This document shows positions 1 through 13,007 of a stretch of 64,000 nucleotides of DNA, piece by piece. Under the pieces are notes generated by a model. It was not told where the DNA came from. It made no database searches and was given only the letters and a program-made list of their open reading frames with translations. Numbering within the stretch: position 1 is the stretch's first letter; the number at the start of each line of letters is the position of its first letter. The translations under genes and the position numbers were made by a program. The stretch comes from Strongylocentrotus purpuratus (lineage: Eukaryota > Echinodermata > Echinoidea > Camarodonta > Strongylocentrotidae): contig NW_022145609.1 of the NCBI RefSeq assembly GCF_000002235.5, positions 11,513,328 through 11,577,327 on the forward strand, in the 5' to 3' direction.

Positions 1-270
1 ATTCAACAGGTGAATGATGATTCGCCTCAGGATAATGCAAATTTATGTTTAAAATTGGAAATGCTCCATGCTGATTCCGTTGCAGGTCAACTAATGGGAC
101 ATACATTGTCATGCACATTTGACTTTTCAATGTGTATTGCTCATGTACAATATACAACACAATCTAAACAATGTGACCGTCTCAGATTTTGGACCATACC
201 AAGTAAAAAGTCACGGGGTATTGTGATGGAAAACTCTTGAAGGAATGCGAAAGACGAAGACGATCCTCAC

Positions 271-468
271 CTCTCGGTGAAATCTCACACAGATAACTGA
301 GCGGTGTATCACAAACCAAGTCCACGACCTGACCGTCAGGCTGCAAGGCTGCACAGTCCAGACGACCGTTTCCAGGGTGATCAGGTACCCACAATGCATC
401 CTGCCAGGTAGTTGACTCGGTGCAATCGACCCAACGCCAGTCACCCTCCACAGACTGGTCAGAGTAGC
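271..468 (-). CDS. Exon 27: CTLD 7, C-terminal half (last exon in window)
   Basis: Encodes GYSDQSVEGDWRWVDCTEST, LWVPDHPGNGRLDCAALQPD and ends LSYLCEISPRG, with donor GTGAGG. The open donor shows the gene continues left of base 1; an FN3 exon would be expected next. Nothing recognisable as FN3 lies in 1-270. Confidence 0.88.
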
Positions 469-2916
469 CTGAAAAATAAGTCAAGATAATTGTTAACTTC
501 TAAATCTCCATTCAGATAATACGCATTCAACTGCCTGAAAAAAATCATTTTAACTAAATAAAACAGTAAAATGCAAACTCATGGCAACATGGGATCAAAT
601 TTAGCAATATTACAATTTTTGACATAGTTCTCTCCATGAATATTCTTCCCAAGTACAACATTTGTTAGAAAAATAATGCCTCCTACACCACCTCCTGTGG
701 TATTAAAGAATGGTACAAGTAAAAGGGAGAACAAAACCTGACACCAATTAGAAGAGGTGATTAGTGTAATCAATCTAACAATATCATTAATACAAAAATA
801 TTTTATGGATTTTCAGAGAAAATGATAATTGCTGTCCATTATCAATTTGAGAGAAATAAAAAAGATCAATTCAAACTTTAAAAAATTCCTCATTGTTTGG
901 TATTTGCAATTCTTTGCAATTATGCAGTCGGTAGAGCAGTGGTCTCGATCGTACTCCGGTGACCCGGGTTTGAAACCAAGGCGATGCGCTAGTGCCCTTT
1001 GGTAAGGCATTAATCGTCATTAACAGGTCCCTCGGAGAGGACCTAAAGCCGTCTGGTTGCTTACTTACAAGCATTTATGCTTTCTTAGCAGTCAGGTAAA
1101 ATAACCATCACATTGATATGTCGTTGTTTTTTTTGTTGCTTAATGCATAATCATAATACAATTATATATTCTTTGAAACTATTCTTAGAAATGTAACATT
1201 ATCCTTTAAATGCTAATCACCTATCCACCACGTGATGTTAGGATCGATCTCCACTGTCCTATTGATCAAGAAATCCAGCTCCACTTGATCATTGATGATA
1301 GCCAGGTCAGAGTCAGGCTCGTTGTCGCAGGTCCTTCGTCCCGTGGGCCACCAGGAACCTAAGTCAAGGATTCTGAAGCGATAGCAGCGGCCGTTGGGCC
1401 CCTCCTCATAGCCATCTGGGCATGGCACTGGAAAGGATTATTCAAAAATGAATGATGTTTAACACAAAATCATTTGGAAAAATCGTTAAATCATGAATCA
1501 TGTAATCAATCATGAAATTTATTAACCAAAATTCTTGAAACAAACTTCATCCATGTTTTGTTTAAATTGCTTCAATGCTTTTCAAGTTATCGTGGTAACA
1601 AGATATTTTCTGGTATTTTGAAAATCATTTTTATGACCCTGATGTGGCCTTTGACCTATATTACACCTAAATTGATTTCATCCTTGCATGCAAGTTTGGT
1701 TAACATCAATTGAATGATTCTGACTTTATCAAGTTATCAAACATAAATCAAACATATTTTTTTCTTCTTGAATTTCAAACTGGCTAATGAATTGAGAGTT
1801 TTATACCATGGAATATTGCTTGTACCAAGATTTACAGTGGCAAGACAATTCCAGAAATGGCAGAAACAAGTGGAGCAATCTGTTCAGTGCCAGGAAAAAA
1901 AGGCACCAAATAAAACAAGTTTCTTAATGGATTGAACTGGGAAAAAAAGAAGACTTTATGAGATAAAGAAAAACATTCTGGCTATTTTTTAAACAAATTG
2001 CAACTAACCTGTTGAAACAGTGACCGGTTCTGTATCACCAAGCTCAATATCTTTGCTCGTCAAAATGGCAACCTTGATGTCATAGGATGCGTTGGCGAGG
2101 AGACCGGTGACGGAGCCACTCACAGAATCACCACCACTGACAAATACTGCAGGCAATTGATGAATGATAGAATTGTAATGAAGCACTGAAAAAACCTCCT
2201 CGAGCAACAAAAGCAATAAAAGTATGATTCAAAATAGCAAGATTTAATTGTCATTTGAAATTAAAAAGGACTTTCCAGTGAAGATGTAAAAGGAAGAATA
2301 CATAAACCATTGTGCATTTGATATATGGTATCTTAAAAATAATACATTCTCCAAGTTTTCTGACTGATAGCTTTCACTAAGAGTGGTTAAAAATGAAAAA
2401 AAGAAAGAAAACATGAATATCGGTTGCAAACCTGATCTCAATACATCACTCTCCACTCCTGTTAATTCATAATAGATCTTGTATCCCACAGCATTACATC
2501 CATTCTCTGGTAGATCCCAAGTGACGTTAATGGTATACATCCCTCCTGATGCTCTTACATTCTCAACAACTTGAGAGTTGAGATCAAAACCTGCAAATCA
2601 CATAAAGGTTAACCATTTAAAAGAGTTTTGGTAAAGACAACAAAATTAATTATTACAGAATCAAATCAAACTCGTCCCAGCACACAGCAAGACTAAAGAC
2701 AATAATCTTGATAAACAATGTATCTTCATTATCCTCCTTCTCATCATCCTCGTCCTAATGATTATCCTCATGATGATGATGATGATCATCATCATCATCA
2801 TGATCATCATTATTATCATTATCATTAGTATCATTATTTTTATCATTTAATATCATTATTCTTCTTTCTTTCCTTCTCTTCTTCTTATTTTCTCCTCCTT
2901 CTTCTCATCGTCATTG

Positions 2917-2952
<36 letters not shown>

Positions 2953-5900
2953 CCTTCATCTTCATCATCATCAATCCTCCTCCTCCTCCTCCTCCTCCTC
3001 CTCCTCCTCCTCCTCCTCCTCCTCCTCCTCCTCCTCCTCCTCCTCCTCCTCCTCCTCATCATCATCATCATCATGGAATACCTTTAGGATTGAGTTCACA
3101 GAGGTAGCTGAATCGTCTATCACAAGGAAGGTTGATGATGTCTCCGCCGGGCTGAAGAGCAGCACAGGACAGACCAACATCAGAGGGGTAATCAGGAGCC
3201 CATAGGGTGTCTTGGTATCCGGTGGTGGTAGAACAGTCAACCCACCTCCACTCACCCTCAATGTACAAATCGGATAAACCTAGACGGAAAGAACAATATA
3301 TGATCAAATGTCTGTATATTAACAGAATACAATAGAGGAATACAATCCATAGGTGCAATAAAACAGATAAATTCTCTCTGGTTTATCTTTTTATTATTAA
3401 TGAGGTAGTGGCTGAATTTGGGTCTTCACACAAATCAACCTAAACAAAATATAATTGCTATATCTTAGTTCTTAAGGGTTACAATGTAGTGTTCTGTTGT
3501 AAAACATGATTTGTTTTGATTGTGCATTTTCTGATTTGGCAAGGAATATGAGGAGTGAATAAATTCCTACCAGCTAAATCTCTCAATATTAAGATGGAGC
3601 TTACCAATTTAGCTCCTACCAATCCTACCAATTGGTAGAAGTTTTAACCCCTTTTTTTTAACATACCCGTAACTCATTTGTGTACTTTATTAGCCCATTA
3701 TCAACATTCAACAGAAAGTGAAATTTCTCTTACCAATCCACCACGTCATATCTGTCACATCTTAAGATGGAGCTTACCAATTTATCTTTAGATTGCTAGA
3801 AATTTTAACCACATTTTAAACCAACTCTTTGTGTATCTCATTAGTCCATTATTAACATTACAAATAAAGTGACATTTCTCTTACCAATCCACCAGGTCAT
3901 ATCTGGGTTCACTTCTGCACTTCTGTTGACAAGAAAAGCCAGTTCCTCTGGGTCGTTGATGACGGCTAGATCAGAGTCTTCCACGTTGTCACACGTCCTT
4001 CGACCAGTCGGCCAATGGGTACCATCGTCTAGGATCCTGAAGCGGTAGCAGTGACCGTTGGGTCCTTCCTCGTAATTGTTTGGGCAGGTTACTGAATCAG
4101 AGAGAAAGAGAGGGAGAGAGAGAGAGAGAGTAAGAGAGCAAGAAAAAAACCTTTACCAATAATTCTAAAAATTAAACTGTGCAAACAGAGAGGACATTCA
4201 TGCCGCATAGCTTTACAAACAGTCTGTTGATATGGATAAACTTGAAGTCGCAGTCACTGCTGCTGTTTAATCCTTCCTCATAATTGTTTAGACAGGGCAC
4301 TAGCTGGATCAGAGAGAAACAATCTTCATCAATAGTTCTGAGGGAAAAATTGGAGGGTTGGTGAAAATACATCTACTAATTTTGTTTCATATCAATAAAT
4401 TCTAATTTAAAATCTCTCTGTGAATTAAAGAACTACAAACTTTTCACAAGTGAACCTCTTACTTTCATGACTCCTATTCTAAATCGTAAAGGGCAAGTCC
4501 ACCCTGATATTAAGTTGGTTTTAATAGAAGCAGAAAAATGAGTGGAACAGGTCAGTCAAAGCTTGAGAAAAAACAATTTTAATATCAGGGTGGACTACGA
4601 TCCCTTTAAATGCTAGTTTCAAACTGATCATGATCTTGAATACCATAAACACACATCAATGTACTTTAAAGGGTAAAGATAAAGATCAGTTCTGGTCATG
4701 CGATTGCATTGTGAAAGAAACGTTGTGGAATCGATCAGAAAAGGTTGATGTTCTAGCATATAAGTATTGGTGTGTACTGCAAGGTTCTGGAATCATCAAA
4801 ATGATAAGAAATTTGGCCCAGTCTTGGTAAAGTTACAAGCACCGTACACAGAAAGATGTATATGGGACTACATGCGTTTTATCTATCACAGGCCAATAGA
4901 TAAACTAATTTAGCAAAAATATCAATTAGTAGGAGGTTTCCTGGCAAATTTTTTATCATCATGTATTAGTCAAAACATATTCTTTCACATGATTGGTAAT
5001 AAGAGCTTCCATTTAATTTTTTTGAAATTGGGGCGTTTCCAAAACTGGTCTTTACCTTTAACTGTAGGGAATGTTGATAGTCATTTTAAATATGTGGACA
5101 TCAAATTATGACATATTAAATAACCTGAACATAATTTTTTATAGGCAGTACAACAGGGTACTGAATTATTCCCCTAGAACTGATTTCTTGAAAGCCTTTG
5201 CGATCATGTTCAGTGTACCTGGTCCTGGGGGGTGTTTCACAAAGAATAAGATCGACTTTAAGTTGGACTTAACTATGGCAGGCCATTCATGCTACTTGCT
5301 GCTCTCACTACTGTTCTCTCTATTATGATATTTAGATAATATTTTTCCTTCAATAATGAACTATCCAAAATTCTGTAGATTTGTGACAATGATTTGTACG
5401 TCCCTTGAGAGACCGAAACCAGTAAATGGTGAGAGCAAACGGTGGCATGAACAGCCTGCCATAGTTAAGTCCAACTTAAAGTCGATCTCAGTCTTTGTGA
5501 AACACTACCCAGTACTTACGTGTGGTTCCAACAGTAGTGACAGGAGTGAGCTCAGTGTCCAGGTTGAGAATCACTCCTACACCCACGGTGTACCTCCTTT
5601 CAGGTAGCAGCCCAGAGATGGTAACACTATCAACGTCTCCGCCATACACAAGCACTGCAGTAATGAGGGGAAAGCAATCCATATCTTTCTTCAATTGACC
5701 TAGTCTGAAATTGACTTTCCATCAAGAAATTACAGTGTCACTGCAAGTTTCACTGCAATGCGTGAGGTATATTATTAGCTTGTTAATTCCTGAATTCTTA
5801 CATTTCTATAGGCTCTGTGCAGGTACCACTAGGTTCCTGCAGGCAAAGAGTCAAAATGATGATATAGATCAGTTGAAGAAGCAAAAGTCTTGGAAATGAG

Positions 5901-8900
5901 AAGACACTGGATACAGGCTGAGTGAACGCCCTAGTGCCCTTACGAGGAAGGCATTTATCCTCATATAGCTCAGTCCGTCAGATAGGAAGCAAAGATATAG
6001 ATTCCATGGGGTTGCCGACAACTATATCTTTAATAGCAATTGGGTAATATGAACAATCAATCCATTTCCCTTGCTCTCTCTAAAAGAAACTTCCCTCTCT
6101 CCAAAGCCCAGTATGACCACAAGATTACAAAAGATAACAAAATCCTCATGATTGAATGATAGTTGATAGGTAACCCTGTACCGTACCCCATCACATCGAA
6201 ACTTCTTAAAGACACTGTACATCGATCTATAGAATCTGATTTATCCAGGGATGGACTTACTAAACTCTGTCTGTGAACCGGGTTCATCAAGATGGTAAGT
6301 GATCTTGTATCCGATCACATCACAGCTTGTTGTAGACACAGTCACCTATAGTGCGAGAGTTATTCTAGAATGGACTTACTAAACTCTGTCTGTGAATCGG
6401 GTTCATCAAGCTGATAAGTGATCTTGTATCCGATCACATCACAGCTTGTTGAAGACATTGTTACCTATAGTACGAGAGTTATCCTAGATGGACTTACTAA
6501 ACTCTGTCTGTGAACCGGGTTCATCGAGCTGGTAAGTGATCTTGTATCCGACCACATCGCAGCTTGTTGAAGACACAGTCCAGGTCACCTCAAGACCAAC
6601 CCTGATTCCTGTGGCCATCAGATCCTGGACGTTAGCATCTCCCCAATCAAACTCTGTATGGGAAATGGGAATGTAAAATCTGGATCAGAATTGGATAAGC
6701 CTTCAATAGGCAAAAGTCATTCTGTAGAGAATGTCCGATAGGGCTTATTGAGTCAACAGCTCGCATTCTGACCTCTTTATTAAAGTTGGATTATAACATA
6801 AGTTTCCTTTCCATATCTACAAGTATAATGTAAATTGGACCAAACAATTCTCAGCCATAGTTATCAATGGGGTAGCAAGCTACCTCGCTCATGGCTTTGA
6901 ATTTCAGGTAAATATGCTATAAAGATAACATAGTAAATTTAAAAGCAGCATAATTTTGAATATCCTACATTGAAATATATATATTGTTGCAGTACTTGGA
7001 CAAATTCATTATCTGTTTTGAACACTAAAGAATTTCATGAGATATAAAAATAATTAATGTTCTCTCCTGATTTCTTTCTTTCTGAATTTTCTGATTTAAT
7101 AAAAAGAAAGACAAACTCTCTCTCTCCATTCTTACCTCTAGATGCCACCTCGCATACAAAGCCACGTATGAGTGCATCACAGACGAGGTCCATGATGTCA
7201 CCTGTAGCCTGGAGAGCAGCGCAGTCATGAGCTCCGATGCTGGGTGAACCAGAAGCCCAGAGGGAACCCTGGAAAGCAGTAGATTCCTCGCAAGTGTCCA
7301 TCCACTTCCAGTCTCCCTCTACGGACTGATCAGTGTAACCTGACAATTTAAGGGAGAGGGTCATCATCAGTTTTGGTGTGTAGTATGTCATAATTCGCTG
7401 ACACCAGATTTGGTTGAAATACCATTATTGGGTGTACAAGTCTCCACACAGCTAACACGTGGTCCCATTAAGAAATACCCCCTAGTCTAGTATCGATTTT
7501 ACAATATGGGGGAATGGGCAGACAATTTAGAGCATATAAATAATAACCCTGTTGGTCATGAAACTGAAGGCTGATCATGGTGATTGACAACACCTGTTAT
7601 TGGGTTTTCCCCATGATAGCCCAGTACTAAGCGTCTTTAATTAGCAATGAACATTAAACTCTTAACATGACACACACACATTCTCTGAGTGCCACATCGT
7701 CTTTATTAGGTATAGATAAACTAAAAGGCTTTAATGATCTCTGAGATGTGTCTAACTTTTGTTTTTAAGTGGCCCAAACATTGTGGAGCGTGTGTGCAGC
7801 GCTTTGTAACTGCAAGGAAAAGGCGCTATATCAAATATCTTTTGGATTGGATTGGATTGGATTAATATTATTAACTGTTTCCAGTGCAAGATAATCTATT
7901 ATCTATTATGGAAACAGGTGTTTCGATCAGTAGTCCATATGTTAACAGTTTTCACACATAATAATAGCAAGATATCTCACCAATCCACCAGCTAGCATTA
8001 GCGCTCATCTCTGCTGTCCTGTTCATCACAAAGTCAAACTCTTCCTGGTCGTTGATCACGAGGAGATCCGAGTAGGAGACATCAAAGATGCAAGCCTGTC
8101 TCCTGTACGTCCACCAGGTACCGACGTCCTCGAGCAGGAAGCGATAGCATCCTCCGTTGGGACCCTCCTCGTAGTTATCCGGGCAAGATGAAACTGAGTA
8201 ATGTACATAATGAATTATGGTTGGTAATGTTACAGACAGATAAACTTCAGCCCAGGTGTATAAACACAAACTTTATGGGTAGAGTAGGGGAGCGTTCTAA
8301 GCGACACTTTTCACCCTACAAACACGTTTTTCAAAGTTGTTTAGTTTAAAATACGGTTGCGCTCAAGCAATTTCACGAAATTTTTCGTCGGATGTAACAA
8401 TTACTTAACATGTTTAAAAAATGCAAACATTGAAACACTGAAAAAGATGCATTTTGTAATGTGATTCTGCAGAATGAAGGTCGCTAAAAATTGCTTGAAC
8501 GAAACAGAGATCTCAATCATGATTCTATTACGTCATTATCGTGTCCTGTTTCCGGTTCATCTGACAGTCGACCGTAAACAAATTAAGAAAGTGCGCGCTT
8601 AAGTTGATACTTTCTTGGTCAAATTCCCCCATGCGATGCCCAGCGGTTGAGCTTGAAATGAGCAACAATCAGCGTTGATGAAAAATTGCTTGAACGATCT
8701 CCCGCAGTAACTGTGTTGTTTTGTAGTGGCATTATGATTTGTGATTCATGTTTGTAATTCTAGCTTTAAAAAATTGCTTGAACGCACCCTTGGTACACTG
8801 ATTTATGAAGTGCTTAGTACCAACTTCTTTGTCCTGGCCACGAAAGCCTATACAGACCTAACTTAATACAATTATGTAGTATTGATAATTCCATCACAAT

Positions 8901-11900
8901 TATCATGATATTCAAGTCCTGATGATTAACCCTTTGGAACTTAAAACTCACCCATTTACTTTCGGCTCCTGTATAATGCACTATCATATAAAGTCAATCT
9001 TCATTCCATTGAACAGCGTGTAAACAAAACTGATTTGATGTACTCACTTTTTGTTTATGTCAACACAGCTTACCTTGAAATCAAAGCATCATTTTACCTT
9101 GTAAGCAGTGTTCTAAAATCTGAAATCTGCAGTGAACTCAAACTTATAAAACCCTATTCCAAGCCCAAACTCAGCTCAAGCATGCCAAACCAAAATCTAA
9201 ACATATATTACCTAAATTAACAAATGTAACCTTACTGTTTCACAGGTGGTGAGAAATACCTGATTGATCTCACTTTACCAACAGAAAAGATAACCTACCT
9301 GTAGATGCATTGATGGGTGCTGTTTCTTGGAGTTCCATCTCTTTGCTGGTGCTCACTGCCACAGTCATGGAGTATGAAGCGCCAAGTGGTAACGCTCTAA
9401 TTGCACCGCTGGTAGACTCTCCACCACTCACATACACTGTGGAAATGAAGATGCAATCCCAACATACGTCATTTCATCTCTTAATGGTTAGAAAAACACA
9501 AATGGATAATAACTTTTGCGCATACTGCATGTTCAGGAAACGTCAATCCTTCAGATAACATACAGTAGATTTTCTGTTTTAAGATGAGCGAATCAATATG
9601 TTTGTCAAATGTTTTTAATGAATCATGAAATAATGATGACATCTGATATTTTAAAGCTACACACAATGTAACTCAGTGCCAGTAACATAATCATTTACAA
9701 TTATCTGAACCTAAAAAGAAGTTTGCCCTTGGTTTATACTCACACAAAAAAAATTAAAAGTATTTTAACAAACTAAGTAACATAGATAAATTTTAAAGTA
9801 TTATTTTACAAACTAAGTACAAAAAGAACTGTCGACATGTATTTACCAGATTTTCTGTCCCCTGTTCCATCTGACAACTGGAAGTAGATGACATAGCCAA
9901 TAGCATCACAGTTATTCTCAGGAAGCTCCCAGCTAACAGCAATATAGTTAGAGTACCCCTGGGTGGTGACATTGTAAACCATGAGTGCATCAGAATCAAA
10001 ACCTATGGGTGTAGAAGGGGAGAATATGTGAGACAATGGTTGGTGCTAGAAGGAGATATAAGAGACACAGTGATCCCAATACTGCCACCGTGAATTTTGT
10101 AATCAGAAGAAGAAAAAAATAGGTGCTAAACAAGGTAGTTATAGATGTGTCAATGCATAGTAATAATTTCAATATCTATAATATTTCACACTGATATAGT
10201 GCATTTCATCGATATTTCAATGCGCTTTACAGTGCCACACATGTAATTATTATCCTTGGTCCGAGGATTTTAAGCCTGCATACAAATGTGTACCATCTCT
10301 ACTCGGTAGGGAGTATTCTTACCATTTTTCACCATTTACATGCATGTATTTGCATCATTTACATGTACATATTTAAGAAATATCTTGTAAGTTAATATGT
10401 ATAACTAGGATTATTTTTACATCAATGCCCTTTCTGTTTTTGTAAGGAATTTGTCTGGTTTAATTCTATTTGATGGTGTTTTGTGTGATTTTAATCTTTG
10501 TATTTCTATCTTGTGTTGAGTATATTTAAGAAACTTTTTATGTAAATGTTATTATCTTTGGGAATAACCTTGATAGGCCATTGGCCTTTGTTTTTCCCAC
10601 CACATTATAATTTCAATTGAAGATGTTTCATTTTAATGTTTATTATTGTATTTATGCATATAAATTGTACTTGTGTTATTTTTTTTATCAGATGTGGAAA
10701 TAAAACTTGAACTTGAACTTGAACTATGTAGGATAATGGTAAAAGGGTTCCTCAAGTCCATATTTCTCAAAGTGCTCCAAGGGTAAACAAATTCCTGCCC
10801 ATAAAAATACTGATAATTGTTATCACCTTTAGGAAGGAGTTCACAGAGGTAGCTCAGCCTGGTCTCACAGGGGAGGTCAATTACCCGTCCATCAGGCCGG
10901 AGGGCCGCACAGCGGGACGGCTGACCGGTGGGGTAGTCTGGTGCCCATAGCCCTTCCTGCCCTGCTGTAGGGGTGCTACAATCCACCCATCCCCAGGATC
11001 CAGGCATGGACAAATCAGACAGACCTGGATAATGATGATGATGATGACATTCACAATCAGTTTTATAAGGTATACATTCATGTGTTCCTTGATGAATTTG
11101 CACATAAAAGAATAAGATGCAGGATAAATGCAAAATATCTGATTATACATGTACTAAAGGCAATCAAAAGAGTTTATAAATGCTCTTCATAGATAAGCTT
11201 TGAAAGGTTTTGTTTATCATTATGTCCAGGTACTGTTTACACTGTTTAATACTGACATATGGATGGCATCTAATAAGTTCTTGTAACTGGTGAAAAAGAC
11301 ATGACAGCATGTACAATCACTATTACTGCTAATTACTATTTTTATCATTTTCAAGATTATCATGTATCTGATCATCATCATTTTTTATTATCATGTATCA
11401 TCATCAACAAAAACATAAGTGTCACAATCCCAATCATCATCAACTTCATCCTCTTCATCTTCATCATTGCCATCACCATGTAAACGATCGTCTTCATTCC
11501 TCCTCCTTTTCCTCATTATCCTCATCATCATAATCATATATGGGAATATTATGGTCTTGAAAAATCTCAAAAATGTAACTCAGGGATACCAGTTAGTTTA
11601 CTTATCTTGCCTGAAAATAGACCCAGAAATATTTGATCCCATGGGCCTGAAACAGAGAGGGGCCTAAAATCCTGCACCCCTGAAAATAGGAACCCCTGAT
11701 AACTTTACACAAATCAAATGAATTACCTATCCACCAGTTCATTTCAGGATCCACCTCTGCACTTCGATTCAGAAGAAAGTTGAGTTCTTCCTCATCGTTG
11801 ATGATGACATAGTCGGAATCATCCACGTTATCGCAGGTCTGCCTGCCTCTCATCCACCGCGTTCCATTGTCTAGAATCCTGAAGCGGTAGCAGTGACCGT

Positions 11901-12976
11901 TAGGTCCCTCTTCGTAGTCATCAGGGCATGCAGCTGTTTCAAAGAAAACATCAATTTAAGTTGACTTACAATATGTATTTTAGTTCTGTATATGTTTATA
12001 TCTCTCTATATTTTAAATTTGTTTGTAAATTGAACATTTTCAGCCTGCGAGCTGCTTGTTTGATGTGTTTTTGCAATAAACCAATCCAATCAATTTGTAA
12101 TTGCATTGATCGATAAAATCCCTGGTTTATTTCCCTCCTCTCCATATACCCTCTAAATCTAACCGTTATGTCGTCAAAAATTATCACTGAATGACTTCAT
12201 AAAAATGCAGGCACATGAATATCACTTTGATCACAAATCTACAGTTAAATCAAATTTCCATTTTTATCTCTCATTAACTTATAAGTTCATAACAAATACA
12301 GATACTGAATTTGAAAGACAGGCTCTATTCCAAGCATGATAGAATGGGATGAAACATTAAAGAAGAGAAGAAAAAATAAAAACTATGCTTCTTTGCAGAG
12401 ATTTCTACTCATTGAGTAACTTACGTGTAGTTATTTGTACTGGTCCTACAGGGCTCAATAGCACTTCCGTGTTGAGGAAAGCTGCTACCGATACGTTGTA
12501 CGTTCTATTAGGGTTAAGGCCAGTCACTGTTGTAGATGAAGAATCTTCTCCGTACTGAAGATCTGGAAAGAAAAATGGGTCAAAGGTACTAGTTTTTATA
12601 ATTTTTGTGGCCATGATAAAAGCCCATTTGAAATGTTTGGAGTTTTAAATTAAAACAAAAACCCAGCATCCTAAAATTCCCTCAAACTGTTTAAATTAAC
12701 TTTTGCATTGTTTTCCCAGAAGTGCCAAACTCTAACAAAAGCTGCTTGGTTAAAATCTTAATTTATTGATCCTATCTGTACACTGAATTAAAAGTGCCTT
12801 TTTTCGAAAGATCGGTTCAGGGTATCCTTTCGTGGCTATTTACATGTAGCATCTGGGACAGGTTTACAACGATGTGCAGAAATAAAAGATTAGACAACAC
12901 TTTTGCCTTTAATCCTTATTTAAATCATTGTCTCTTTTCCCCATTTTCCCTGTCTCTCCCTTCTCCACCCCCCCCC

Positions 12977-13007
<31 letters not shown>

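Noticed and set aside
1-270. FN3 exon expected after CTLD 7
   Set aside because: No FN3-like W/GY or tyrosine-corner pattern in any minus-strand frame, so the exon probably lies beyond the window.
2856-3261. Arg-rich and Glu-rich frames over the TCC/ATC tract
   Set aside because: Microsatellite translation. The real exon 23 lies in 3082-3279 in another frame.
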